64,000 nucleotides of DNA from Novispirillum itersonii subsp. itersonii ATCC 12639 (GCF_000381985.1 NZ_KB907341.1:124001-188000), one strand, 5' to 3'. Positions 31,089 to 39,578 are shown, counted from the stretch's first letter. Notes: generated by a model from the sequence alone, not told the origin. Program-made: numbers and translations.

Positions 31089-31964
31089 ATGCCCTCCGCT
31101 TTCCCGGATCACCCGGTCCATCCCCTGCCGCCGCTGCGCGAGGTGATCGCTCAGCATGATCTGCAGGCGAAGAAGAGCCTTGGGCAAAACTTTCTGTTTG
31201 ACCTGAACCTGACCGGCCGGATTGCCCGTGGCGGCGGGGATCTGGGAACCGGCACGACCTTTGAGATCGGGCCCGGCCCGGGTGGACTGACACGGGCCCT
31301 GCTGGAAGAAGGGGCCCGGCAGGTGATCGCGATTGAGCGTGATCCGCGCATGCTGCCGATTCAGGCCGAAATCGCCGCCGCCTATCCGGACCGGCTGACC
31401 GTCGTGCAGGCCGATGCTCTGGAAATCGATCTGACCACGCTGGGTGAGGCCCCGCGCCGGATTGTCGCCAACCTGCCTTATAATGTCGCCACCCCGCTGA
31501 TCCTGCGCTGGCTGGCCTCCATCAACAGCTTCGCCTGTATTGTGGTCATGCTCCAGAAAGAAGTCGTAGACCGTCTGGCGGCGGCACCCCGCACCAAAGA
31601 CTACGGCAGACTGTCCGTCATCACCCAGTGGCTGTGTACGGTGGAGCCGCTGTTTGACGTCAATCCCCGGGCCTTTGTTCCCCCGCCGAAAGTGACATCG
31701 ACGGTGGTGCGGCTGACGCCCCGCCCTGCCCCCCTGGCCCCCTGCGACTTCAAAGCGCTGGAAGCCGTGACGGCCGCAGCCTTCAACCAGCGGCGCAAAA
31801 TGCTGCGGGCCAGCCTGAAAGGGCTGGGCCGCATGCTGCCCGACGGCATGGATGCTGAAGCCCTGTGCGCTGCTGCCGACATTCCGCCGACAGCACGGGC
31901 GGAAGAACTGAGCGTCGAGCAGTTCTGCACCCTTGCCCGCCTGTGCAACGCCCCCGGGACCTGA
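31089..31964 (+). CDS. rsmA: 16S rRNA A1518/A1519 dimethyltransferase RsmA (KsgA)
   Basis: Dimethylates two adjacent adenines near the 3' end of 16S rRNA during late 30S assembly. The 291 residues include KKSLGQNFLFDLNLTGRI (about 25-42), the SAM-binding loop EIGPGPGGLTRALLEEGA (about 58-75), the catalytic NLPYNVATPLI (about 125-135) and FNQRRKMLRASLKGL in the C-terminal domain. It is the last gene of the lptF-lptD-surA-pdxA-rsmA series. Confidence 0.97.
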   Translation: MPSAFPDHPVHPLPPLREVIAQHDLQAKKSLGQNFLFDLNLTGRIARGGGDLGTGTTFEIGPGPGGLTRALLEEGARQVIAIERDPRMLPIQAEIAAAYPDRLTVVQADALEIDLTTLGEAPRRIVANLPYNVATPLILRWLASINSFACIVVMLQKEVVDRLAAAPRTKDYGRLSVITQWLCTVEPLFDVNPRAFVPPPKVTSTVVRLTPRPAPLAPCDFKALEAVTAAAFNQRRKMLRASLKGLGRMLPDGMDAEALCAAADIPPTARAEELSVEQFCTLARLCNAPGT

Positions 31965-32243
31965 GAGTGCCTTTTCGGGCCATTACCAGCGGCCCCCATG
32001 GATGCCTTCATAAAATTTGATGAAGTTCTTATAAAATCTATAGGGTAAAGCGGTTTTTTTGGGGATAACCGCTCGCAAAGCGCTGCAACATTACGCTGCC
32101 TGGTGTACACATAAAGAAGATCCGGGGAGGGATCAGGCGGGCAGGATCTGATCTGCGTCCGCAGTGTGGATTGCGGACACTTTTTCCCCATAAGGAACAG
32201 AAGGGTCTGCCGCCGATAGCGTTGATGGCATTCGAGGAGCACG
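31965..32243. other. 279-base AT-richer intergenic region upstream of the receiver-like gene
   Basis: No gene is visible. CTTCAT/ATGAAG (32006-32025) is a small inverted repeat next to two ATAAAAT copies, and AGCGGTT/AACCGCT (32049-32072) forms a 7-base hairpin with a T-rich loop. This is probably the promoter and operator region of the gene at 32244. GAGGAG at 32234 is its ribosome-binding site. Confidence 0.45.
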
Positions 32244-33191
32244 ATGATGCCGTCGGTTCAGTCGACTGAAACAGTAGAAGCCGCCGACCTGTCGTTGCTG
32301 ACGGTCTGCGTCTGGTGTCCGGATCCGCTGGTGGAGGAAGCCCTGATGGCATCCCTGACTGCGGAAGGGGTGACCGCCCCGATAAAGCCGCAAAGCTGGG
32401 CCCATCTGCAGACAATCCTGTCAACAGGCCACCCGGATGTGCTGTATGCACTGGTCAGCCCGGCAACACTGCCGCAGATTGCTGAGCTGTTCCGCGCCAT
32501 CCGTACCGGGGATGTCGGCAGCAATCCGTTTCTGGCGCTGGACGTCGTCACACGCTATCCGCAGTCGCCGGTTCTTGAGACCATGGTCGATGCCGGGGCG
32601 GATGATATCCTGCCCTACCACTGGCCCCAGCATTATGTGCGGGAACGGCTGGTCCATCTGGCCTTAAAACGGAAAAAATTCGTTATCACATCCGCCTATG
32701 TCGGTCCGGACCGTCGCCGCACCCCACGCCCCGGGGATCAGCCGGAGCCGTTGTTCGATGTGCCCAATCCGGTCAAAGCCAAAGCGGTTGACGGCATCAG
32801 CACCGATGACCTGATTGCGCAGATCGAGGTTGCCCGCGACCAGATGCTGGCAGAACGGATGGGCCGCCTCGGCCTCTATCTGGCCCGCTGTGTCATGGAT
32901 ATCCGCGAGACAACCCTGGCCCCGCGCGATGGCATGGTGATGCCGCTGACGCAGGACGATAAGCGCATCATCGCAGCCTCAACCACTATCAACAGCCTTG
33001 CCAGCCGCCTTGACGGTCCGGCCCGCTGGAGCGCTTCAGCCGCTAATGAAACCATCCGGCTGGCCCGGCTGGTGATGGCCCTGTCGCATGAAGGGACGGA
33101 ACATCCCGACCCGAAAGCGCTGCAGGTGGCAGCACGCCAGTACCTGAACCGCTTTGGCTCCACCGCAGATACCACTGCCTTACAGAACTAA
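32244..33191 (+). CDS. Receiver-like protein lacking the phospho-acceptor Asp
   Basis: A 315-residue protein. Residues ~17-145 look like a CheY-like receiver fold: LLTVCVWCPDPLVEEALMASL opens it, ATLPQIAELFRAIR and NPFLALDVVTRYPQSPVLETMVDAGADDILPYHW resemble later strands and helices. The strand that should carry the phosphorylated Asp reads VLYALVSPATL, with no acidic residue, so it is probably a pseudo-receiver. A short VGPDRRR motif (about 153-159), common just after receivers, follows. The C-terminal ~150 residues are helical with no recognised output domain (DDLIAQIEVARDQMLAERMGR). GAGGAG precedes tandem ATGs. No kinase gene is adjacent. Confidence 0.65.
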   Translation: MMPSVQSTETVEAADLSLLTVCVWCPDPLVEEALMASLTAEGVTAPIKPQSWAHLQTILSTGHPDVLYALVSPATLPQIAELFRAIRTGDVGSNPFLALDVVTRYPQSPVLETMVDAGADDILPYHWPQHYVRERLVHLALKRKKFVITSAYVGPDRRRTPRPGDQPEPLFDVPNPVKAKAVDGISTDDLIAQIEVARDQMLAERMGRLGLYLARCVMDIRETTLAPRDGMVMPLTQDDKRIIAASTTINSLASRLDGPARWSASAANETIRLARLVMALSHEGTEHPDPKALQVAARQYLNRFGSTADTTALQN

Positions 33192-33217
33192 GGGCACGGG
33201 GCAAACCTGACAGACAG

Positions 33218-33242
33218 ACGGGGGCGACAGGATCGCCCCCGT
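33218..33242. terminator. Bidirectional hairpin between convergent genes
   Basis: ACGGGGGCGA (33218-33227) and TCGCCCCCGT (33233-33242) form a perfect 10-base stem with a 5-base loop, 26 bases after the receiver-like gene and just before the gmk stop. The U-tract is poor on both strands. Confidence 0.6.
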
Positions 33243-33249
33243 TCTGCCT

Positions 33250-33894
33250 TCAACCATCCTGCCGCATCCCGTTAACGAACTGCGCCAGCCCCATCTGCCG
33301 GGTCCGCTTCAGGCGCTCCGCCCGCAGAATTGCCTGCACCGCCAGAATACTGTCTTCAATATCGACATTAACCACCACGTAGTCGTATTCCGGCCAGTGA
33401 CTCATCTCATCGCTGGCCTTCGACATACGCTTACGCACCACCTCTTCCGGGTCCTGCGCGCGGCCACGCAGGCGGCGCTCCAGCTCCTCAAGAGACGGCG
33501 GCAGGATAAAGACGCTGACGAGATCTTCCCGCGCGTTCTGGGCCAGCTGCTGGGTCCCCTGCCAGTCGATATCAAACAGAACGTCACGCCCGTCCCGCAG
33601 GGCCTCTTCAACCGGCTGGCGGGGCGTACCGTAATAATTGTCAAACACCTTGGCATGCTCCAGCATGCCGCCCTGCGCGACCATCGCCTGTACATCGGGG
33701 ATCGACCGGAAGAAATAATCAACGCCATCAACTTCGCCGGGGCGCGGCGGGCGGGTGGTCATCGACACTGACATCGACAAACGCGGGTCCCGTTCCAGCA
33801 GAGCCCGGGAAATGGTCGACTTACCAGCCCCCGACGGCGATGACAGCACCAGCATCACCCCACGGCTCCGCACCGGCACAGCCTGCCCGTTCAT
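33250..33894 (-). CDS. gmk: Guanylate kinase
   Basis: Phosphorylates GMP to GDP. The 214 residues have the P-loop LSSPSGAGKST near 17-27, the GMP-binding segment SMTTRPPRPGEVDGVDYFFRS, FDIDWQGTQQL, and the lid region RLRGRAQDPEEVVRKRMSKASDEMSHW. Two starts are possible: ATG 33894 (chosen, GGGGGACAGG upstream) and ATG 33921, which would overlap yicC by 11 bases and add nine residues. The yicC-gmk pair is conserved in proteobacteria. Confidence 0.96.
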   Translation of the reverse strand: MNGQAVPVRSRGVMLVLSSPSGAGKSTISRALLERDPRLSMSVSMTTRPPRPGEVDGVDYFFRSIPDVQAMVAQGGMLEHAKVFDNYYGTPRQPVEEALRDGRDVLFDIDWQGTQQLAQNAREDLVSVFILPPSLEELERRLRGRAQDPEEVVRKRMSKASDEMSHWPEYDYVVVNVDIEDSILAVQAILRAERLKRTRQMGLAQFVNGMRQDG

Positions 33895-33910
33895 GTCCTG
33901 TCCCCCTTGT

Positions 33911-34810
33911 TTATTCGACATTCTGCACCTGCTCCCGGAGTTGATCGATCACCGTCTTCAGCTCCAGCCCGATCCGCGTCAGGGCCGTGTCCTGCGCCTT
34001 GGAGCACAGGGTGTTGGCCTCGCGGTTGAATTCCTGACAGAGGAAATCGAGCCGCCGCCCCACCGGCCCACCGGCATCGAGAAGCTCCATCGCCTGCGCA
34101 ATATGCGCAACCAGACGGTCCAGCTCTTCCCGCACGTCCTGCCGGGTGGCAATCAGGGCCAGCTCCTGCGCCAGACGGTCTTCACTGACTGGCACCTTCG
34201 CCTCAAGAAGTTGACTGAGGGCAGCCCGCAGGCGGTCCTGCATCGCGTCAGGGCGGGCCGATGCCGTCTGCCCGGCACGGCTGACCAGATCAGCGATCGT
34301 CGCCAGATGCGCCCGCAAAATGGTGTTCAGGCGCGCCCCTTCCTCGTGACGGGCGGCCTTCAGCCCGGTCAGCGCCTGATCGAGGCTCGCCAGCATCTCT
34401 GTTTCCAGTGCCTTACGGGCCTCGTCATCAGGCTCCTCCGCCTCGACGGTTTCCAGCACACCGCGCACCTGCAACAGGCCATCAAAGCTCGGCGGCTGCA
34501 CATGCAGCGGCAGATCGCGGGCCAGATCCATCAGCTGGGCCAGCAGGGCCTGATTGATCCGCACCTGCCCGCCTCCGGCAGCAGCATCGGTCCGGGTCTG
34601 CAGGCTGACGGTCACACTGCCACGGGTCAGATGTCTGGCGACCAGTTCCTTCGCCGGGGCCTCCAGCGCGTCGAACCCGTTCGGCCAGCGGACACGGACA
34701 TCAAGCCCCTTGCCGTTGACACTACGGGCCTCCCAGGTCCACGACAGGCCCATCTCGGGCCGCTGCCCCCCGGAACGGGCAAAGCCGGTCATGCTGGCAA
34801 TCGTCTTCAT
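33911..34810 (-). CDS. YicC family endoribonuclease
   Basis: A 299-residue YicC/YloC protein. E. coli YicC has been described as an endoribonuclease involved in small-RNA turnover, and the family is conserved beside gmk or rph. Visible signatures are the N-terminal SMTGFARSGGQ and WTWEARSVNGKGLDVRVRWPNGF, and the C-terminal DUF1732 part with GRRLDFLCQEFNREANTLCSKAQD (about 255-280). AGGAGACC lies before the ATG. It is the first gene of the yicC-gmk unit and is divergent from the mntA-like gene. Confidence 0.94.
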   Translation of the reverse strand: MKTIASMTGFARSGGQRPEMGLSWTWEARSVNGKGLDVRVRWPNGFDALEAPAKELVARHLTRGSVTVSLQTRTDAAAGGGQVRINQALLAQLMDLARDLPLHVQPPSFDGLLQVRGVLETVEAEEPDDEARKALETEMLASLDQALTGLKAARHEEGARLNTILRAHLATIADLVSRAGQTASARPDAMQDRLRAALSQLLEAKVPVSEDRLAQELALIATRQDVREELDRLVAHIAQAMELLDAGGPVGRRLDFLCQEFNREANTLCSKAQDTALTRIGLELKTVIDQLREQVQNVE

Positions 34811-34938
34811 CTGTCAGGTCTCCTGTCCACAGGGGCTGTGGTTCTGTCGCCGGAGCGAGTTATACCGCCGGACGACCGCAAAGGCCAGTCCACCAAAAAA
34901 GCCGAGCCGCCGCCGGAAATCCCGGCTAAACTCATGAC

Positions 34939-35397
34939 ATGACCAGACATTCCGCCAAACCGACCCGCAATGGTCCCCGCAGGCCAGACCATAAGCATCC
35001 AGACAGACCGGATATGGTCTCTCTGACGGTTCTGGTTCCCCGTGACCGGGCGGGGCAGGTCAAGCACTACGCCCAGCGCATCAGCCGCAACCGTCCGGCC
35101 CGGCGGGAAGAGGTGCTGCAACAGCTGCGACACCATGCGCGGGAGTTTCAGGCTAGGTTTGGGGTCCGCTCTCTCGCCCTGTTCGGCAGCGTGGCCCACA
35201 ATGAAAGCCGCCGCGAGAGCGATGTCGATCTGCTGGTCGAGTTTCTGCCCGGCCGCCCTGACGGCATGCTGGAATTCGTCGCCCTGAAGGGCTGGCTGGA
35301 AAGCCTGCTCGACCGGCCGGTCGACCTGATCACCCCGGACAATATCAAGCCCCGGATCCGCGACCGCATCCTGCAGGAGGCCATTCATGTCTTTTAA
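34939..35397 (+). CDS. MntA-type nucleotidyltransferase antitoxin with N-terminal extension
   Basis: A 152-residue protein whose C-terminal ~100 residues form a minimal MNT nucleotidyltransferase fold: LALFGSVAHNESRRESDVDLLVEF, with GS at 83-84 and metal-binding Asp at 95 and 97; a third Asp near 130 (RPVDLI) fits. Such proteins AMPylate a Tyr of the HEPN partner and neutralise it. About 60 residues precede the core, Arg/His-rich with a segment LTVLVPRDRAGQVKHYAQRI that is not part of a minimal MNT; a start at Met26 would remove only part of it. It overlaps the hepT-like gene by 11 bases. Confidence 0.85.
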   Translation: MTRHSAKPTRNGPRRPDHKHPDRPDMVSLTVLVPRDRAGQVKHYAQRISRNRPARREEVLQQLRHHAREFQARFGVRSLALFGSVAHNESRRESDVDLLVEFLPGRPDGMLEFVALKGWLESLLDRPVDLITPDNIKPRIRDRILQEAIHVF

Positions 35398-35758
35398 GGA
35401 CAAGGACTGGCGGGTCAGAATTGATGACATGCTGGAAGCCCTGAGCCGGTGTCAGCGCTATACCGAGGGGATGAACGAACTGAGTTTTATCGCGGACTCA
35501 CGCACCATTGATGCCGTCGCCCGCAATCTGGAAATCATCGGCGAAGCGGCGAATAAGGTCCCCGATGATATCACTGCGGCCCATCCGATGATCCCGTGGG
35601 CTGCTCTGGCGGAAATTCGCCACATTCTGATTCATGAATACCATTCAGTCGATGCGTCGCTGCTGTACCGCACGGTGCGCAATGACCTGCCCCCGCTGCA
35701 GCCGCTGCTGATGGCTGTATTGGGGCCGGAACATCCGCATCCCCCCGCTGCCCCCTGA
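35387..35758 (+). CDS. HepT-type HEPN ribonuclease toxin
   Basis: A 123-residue all-helical HEPN protein of the HepT family. The motif RX4HXY is intact: Arg78, His83, Tyr85 in EIRHILIHEYHSVD. Arg and His form the RNase site, and Tyr is the residue AMPylated by MntA in characterised pairs. SRTIDAVARNLEIIGEAANKVP is the other conserved segment. It starts inside the antitoxin gene, so the two are translationally coupled, with the antitoxin first. Both genes look intact, implying a functional system used in phage defence or stress. Confidence 0.9.
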   Translation: MSFKDKDWRVRIDDMLEALSRCQRYTEGMNELSFIADSRTIDAVARNLEIIGEAANKVPDDITAAHPMIPWAALAEIRHILIHEYHSVDASLLYRTVRNDLPPLQPLLMAVLGPEHPHPPAAP

Positions 35759-35770
35759 CGGGAGATCCCG

Positions 35771-36523
35771 ATGGCCCCCCTGCCCGCCCCCCGCCATATC
35801 TGTATCACCGGTGCGTCGTCCGGCATCGGGGAAGCCTTGGCCCTGACCTATGCCGAACCGGGGGTCCGGCTGCTGCTGACCGGCCAGAACCAGATCCGCT
35901 GCAAAGCCATCGCCGAGGCCTGCCGTCAGCGCGGGGCAATCGTGGAAAGCGTGATTGTCGATGTCACCGATACCGACGCTATGGCAGTTCTGCTGACTGC
36001 CGCCGACGACTTACAGCCGCTGGATCTGGTGATTGCCAACGCTGGCATTGCCGAAAGCGCCGCCGATCCGCGCCGGGTGTTCGAGGTGAATGTTCTTGGG
36101 GTGGTGAACACCGTTCTGCCCGTGATTGAACGGATGAAACAGCGGCGCAGCGGCCAGATTGCACTGGTGTCGTCACTTGCCGGATACCGTGGCCTGCCGG
36201 GGGCCGCTGCCTACAGCGCCAGCAAAGCCGCCGTCAGGGCATGGGGGGAAGCCTTGCGTGGCAGCCTTGCCCCCTATGGAATCGGAGTGTCCACCATTCT
36301 GCCGGGCTTCGTCGTCAGCCGGATCACCGACCGCAACACGTTTCCGATGCCCTTCCTGATGCCCGCAGACAAGGCTGCCGCCCTGATCCGCAGGCGGCTG
36401 GGCCGCAACCGGGCACGCATTGCTTTCCCGTGGCAAATGGCACTTGCGGGCTGGCTGCTGTCAGCCCTGCCCGGCTGGCTGTGCGACCGTCTGGTCCGCC
36501 GCCTGCCCGCCAAAGAGACCTGA
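35771..36523 (+). CDS. Short-chain dehydrogenase/reductase
   Basis: A 250-residue classical SDR oxidoreductase. Visible are the coenzyme-binding TGASSGIGEALAL near 13-25, NAG near 95-97, the catalytic Ser in ALVSSLAGYRG and the YSASK tetrad (about 153-157). The C-terminus has a hydrophobic stretch (MALAGWLLSALPGWLCDRLVRRL), as in membrane-associated members. The substrate is unknown. GGAG precedes the ATG, 12 bases after the hepT-like gene, so they may share a message. The stop is two bases from the end of the convergent GGDEF-EAL gene. Confidence 0.88.
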   Translation: MAPLPAPRHICITGASSGIGEALALTYAEPGVRLLLTGQNQIRCKAIAEACRQRGAIVESVIVDVTDTDAMAVLLTAADDLQPLDLVIANAGIAESAADPRRVFEVNVLGVVNTVLPVIERMKQRRSGQIALVSSLAGYRGLPGAAAYSASKAAVRAWGEALRGSLAPYGIGVSTILPGFVVSRITDRNTFPMPFLMPADKAAALIRRRLGRNRARIAFPWQMALAGWLLSALPGWLCDRLVRRLPAKET

Positions 36524-36525
36524 GG

Positions 36526-38985
36526 TCACTTTCCCTTCAGGGTCAGCCGGTCATTCCAGAAGCCGCTGAAATCAGCGGCGGGCAGCGGCTTGGCAATCCA
36601 GTACCCCTGAAAAGTATTGCAGCCCATTTCGCGCAGCAGGGTGGCATGATCCAGCGTCTCCACCCCTTCCGCGACCACGCTGAAGCCCAGATTCTGAGCC
36701 AGCGTGACAATCGTGGTGACAATGGCCGCATCCTTGGGGTTCCGGGCGGCATCACGCACAAAGGTCTGGTCGATCTTCAGGGTATCAATCGGGAAGGTCT
36801 TGAGATAATTGAGCGAAGAATACCCCGTCCCGAAGTCATCCATCGACAGGGTGACCCCCAGCTCTTTCAGCTCATGCAGGATTGCAACGGCCCGCGTCAC
36901 ATCGCCGGACATGACACTTTCGGTGATCTCAAGATCCAGCCGTGACGGCGGCAGATCGGTCTCTTCAAGAATCTGCGCCACACTGACCACAAAAGCCGGA
37001 TCCTGAAACTGGCGGACCGAAACGTTGACCGAAACGCTGGGAATATCCATGCCATTGCGCAGCCAGCGGACCATCTGCAGACAGGCACGCCGCAACACCC
37101 AGCGGCCAATCGGCACGATCAGGCCGGTTTCTTCGGCAATCGGTATAAACTCCGCCGGGCTGACCATCCCCATCACCGGATGGCGCCAGCGCACCAGAGC
37201 CTCGGCCCCCTGCACATCCATTGAATGGGCGCAGACCTTCGGCTGATAGAACAGCTCCAGCTCTCCGCGCGCCGCCGCCAGCCGCAGATCGTTTTCGAGG
37301 CTCAGCAGCTCCGGAGTCGCCTGCGACAGCGACGGATCATAAATGGTGTAGCGGCGGACCGCGTTCTTCTTGGACTGATACATGGCGATATCAGCCGTGC
37401 GCAGCACATCGCTGACCGTGGTGCCATGATCAGGGAAGTAAGAAATCCCGATCGACGGCAGACAGAACTGCTCTGTCCCCAGCAGGGAAAACGGCTCTGA
37501 CAGGCTGTAGAGGACCTTATCGGCCATATCAATGCCGTCCTGATCCTGCGCCACATCCGTCATCAGGATCAGAAACTCATCCCCCCCCAGACGGCCAATG
37601 GTATCATCGGGCTTGGTGCAATGGCGCAGACGCTTGGCCACCATCCGCAGCAGCTCATCCCCGACAGCGTGGCCGTAGGTATCGTTAATAACCTTGAAAC
37701 GGTCGAGATCGAGGAACAGAACACAGCCCTTCCGGCCCTCTGCCAGACATTTTTCCAGGGCCTGCTCCAGACGCTCGATCACCAGACGCCGGTTCGGCAA
37801 CCGGGTCAGCATATCATAATTGGCATGGAAGCGGACGTAGGCCTCGTCACTCTTCCGGCTGGTGATATCGGCGACGTGCAGCACAAAATGGCTGATCTGT
37901 CCGTCCGGCAGGCGGACCGGGGCCACTGAAAGCTCTGCCGGAAACACCTCACCCCCGCGGCGGGTGGCAAAAATCTCACCGTTATAGGTACCGGACTGAC
38001 TGACCCGCTCCAGAATCGTGGTCAGATAACTGCGTTCATGCAGCCCGTCGGCGACCAGCGGCAGCGGTTGCCCGGTCAGGGCTGCGGCATCCTGCCCGGT
38101 GACTGCCGCAAAGGCCGGGTTAACGGCATAGACCCGCCCTTCGGTATCCAGTACGGCAATCCCTTCCGCCGTGCTGTCAAACACCTTGGCCAGAAGGCGG
38201 ATCTCTTCCTCCCGGCGGCGGCGGTCGGAAATATCCTCAACGGTTCCTTCGTAATACCGGATCTGCCCGCTGGAATCGCGGACACAGCGGGCATTTTCGG
38301 TAATCCAGATCTGCGATCCGTCCTGGCGGAAAATCTGGGCCTCGAAATTGTGGACGACCCCGTTGCGTTCCATCAGCTCGAGAAAAACCGCGCGGCGGTG
38401 AGGGTCCACATAGAGCTGGCTGGCAATATCCGTCAGCCCCGCCATCAATGCATTGACCGATGGATACCCATAGATCCGCGCCAGCGCCGGGTTAACCCGC
38501 AGATAGCGCCCGTCCGGTGTGGTCTGATAGATCCCTTCCTGCGCATTCTCGAAGATACTGCGGTACTGGGCCTCAGACTCCCGCAGCTGCTCCGACAGAT
38601 AGGCCGTCAGCGAGGAAGCCGCCCGCAGGGAAACGATATACTGCCCGCATCCCTGCTTTGTGGTGCAGTCTTCCCCCGCCAGCAGGCGCAGCGACAGGCA
38701 CAGGATTTGCCCCACCTTGGGGCCGGAGGCCACCCGCAAGGCCAGACTTTTGCCGGTTTCCGGCGGCAGGCTGTCTCCCTCGACGGCGGTCAGATCCGGG
38801 AATGCCTCAAACAGACTTTCCGCATTCTGCCCAATCAGATCCGTCAGGGGAAAGCCGAGCAGCTCGCAGCAGGACGCATTGGCCTGAACGACAACGGCCC
38901 CCGACAGAATCATCATTCCATCGGGGAGCACATTCAACAGGAGGTCTGACAGCAGCCTCCCGGAGGAGTCTCCGTAAACGCTCAC
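36526..38985 (-). CDS. PAS-GGDEF-EAL cyclic-di-GMP signalling protein
   Basis: An 819-residue protein with no membrane segments. Three PAS-like domains (about 12-120, 138-262, 265-385; the middle one is clearest, QYRSIFENAQEGIYQTTPDGRYLRVNP) precede a GGDEF domain with an intact GRLGGDEF (GGDEF near 467) and an EAL domain with EALVRWRHP near 594, EITESVM, DDFGTGYSSLNYLK and LKIDQTFV. Both catalytic signatures are intact, so it could make and degrade cyclic-di-GMP. The inhibitory RxxD site before GGDEF reads KPDD and is absent. The start appears to be GTG at 38985. Confidence 0.93.
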   Translation of the reverse strand: MSVYGDSSGRLLSDLLLNVLPDGMMILSGAVVVQANASCCELLGFPLTDLIGQNAESLFEAFPDLTAVEGDSLPPETGKSLALRVASGPKVGQILCLSLRLLAGEDCTTKQGCGQYIVSLRAASSLTAYLSEQLRESEAQYRSIFENAQEGIYQTTPDGRYLRVNPALARIYGYPSVNALMAGLTDIASQLYVDPHRRAVFLELMERNGVVHNFEAQIFRQDGSQIWITENARCVRDSSGQIRYYEGTVEDISDRRRREEEIRLLAKVFDSTAEGIAVLDTEGRVYAVNPAFAAVTGQDAAALTGQPLPLVADGLHERSYLTTILERVSQSGTYNGEIFATRRGGEVFPAELSVAPVRLPDGQISHFVLHVADITSRKSDEAYVRFHANYDMLTRLPNRRLVIERLEQALEKCLAEGRKGCVLFLDLDRFKVINDTYGHAVGDELLRMVAKRLRHCTKPDDTIGRLGGDEFLILMTDVAQDQDGIDMADKVLYSLSEPFSLLGTEQFCLPSIGISYFPDHGTTVSDVLRTADIAMYQSKKNAVRRYTIYDPSLSQATPELLSLENDLRLAAARGELELFYQPKVCAHSMDVQGAEALVRWRHPVMGMVSPAEFIPIAEETGLIVPIGRWVLRRACLQMVRWLRNGMDIPSVSVNVSVRQFQDPAFVVSVAQILEETDLPPSRLDLEITESVMSGDVTRAVAILHELKELGVTLSMDDFGTGYSSLNYLKTFPIDTLKIDQTFVRDAARNPKDAAIVTTIVTLAQNLGFSVVAEGVETLDHATLLREMGCNTFQGYWIAKPLPAADFSGFWNDRLTLKGK

Positions 38986-39392
38986 CCCACTTGTCCCCCA
39001 CGCGTCTTTGCGCCCGCACCCTCTCCGGGATGCGTATTAGAAGGAGAGTTTACGGCAAGCCTTTCCCCGTACGCAACGTAAAGAGCGCATATCGCACCTG
39101 AGAATAGGTATATTATACAAAGCTAAGTCTTAAATCTTCCGTCATCGCCGAAACCGGAAGAAATCAACATCATTTTATTGATATATAATAATAATTTCAA
39201 AACAGCAGTTTCTCGGCACCTTCGCAGACAAAACACCCCTTAGGTGATCATCCGGCTAAGAATCCCGCACTTCTCATTCGCGCACCCCTCCGGGCTATCC
39301 CGGAAGGCATGATAGAAAGACAAAAAGGCGCCTCCCAACCGGCAGGCGCCTTTTTTCAGCCCATCATCTGGATCGCTAAAGACGGCAGGCCG
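38986..39392. other. 407-base AT-rich intergenic region
   Basis: Upstream of the GGDEF-EAL gene. Bases 39095-39200 are notably AT-rich (ATATATAATAATAATTTC near 39180) compared with the surrounding GC-rich DNA and are probably the promoter region of that minus-strand gene. A bidirectional terminator lies at 39322-39356, downstream of the small membrane protein gene. I see no gene. Confidence 0.5.
39322..39356. terminator. Bidirectional intrinsic terminator
   Basis: AAAAAGGCGCCT (39322-39333) pairs perfectly with AGGCGCCTTTTT (39344-39355). With A- and T-tracts on either side it would terminate in both directions, and it lies 37 bases after the small membrane protein gene on the minus strand. 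Confidence 0.85.
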
Positions 39393-39578
39393 TCAGTCCC
39401 GGCCGCTGGCCAGCGCGGTGGTCACCAGCAGCATGACAGCCGTCATGAACAGGCCGAAGTAAATAACGGCATGAGCAATGCCCACACCATAAACAGAGCC
39501 GATATAGATCGACAGATACACCAGAAGCCCGACCAGACCGATCAGGACGATTCCAAATGTCTTCCCGGTAACCGACAT
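39393..39578 (-). CDS. Small two-helix membrane protein (61 residues)
   Basis: I do not recognise a family. The 61-residue product is almost entirely two hydrophobic helices (about 9-29 and 33-55) joined by a short turn (GSVYGVGIA), with a basic N-terminus (MSVTGK) and a short polar C-terminus (SGRD). AAGGAG is well placed before the ATG, and a strong terminator follows the stop. This supports a real, independently transcribed gene despite its size. Confidence 0.75.
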   Translation of the reverse strand: MSVTGKTFGIVLIGLVGLLVYLSIYIGSVYGVGIAHAVIYFGLFMTAVMLLVTTALASGRD

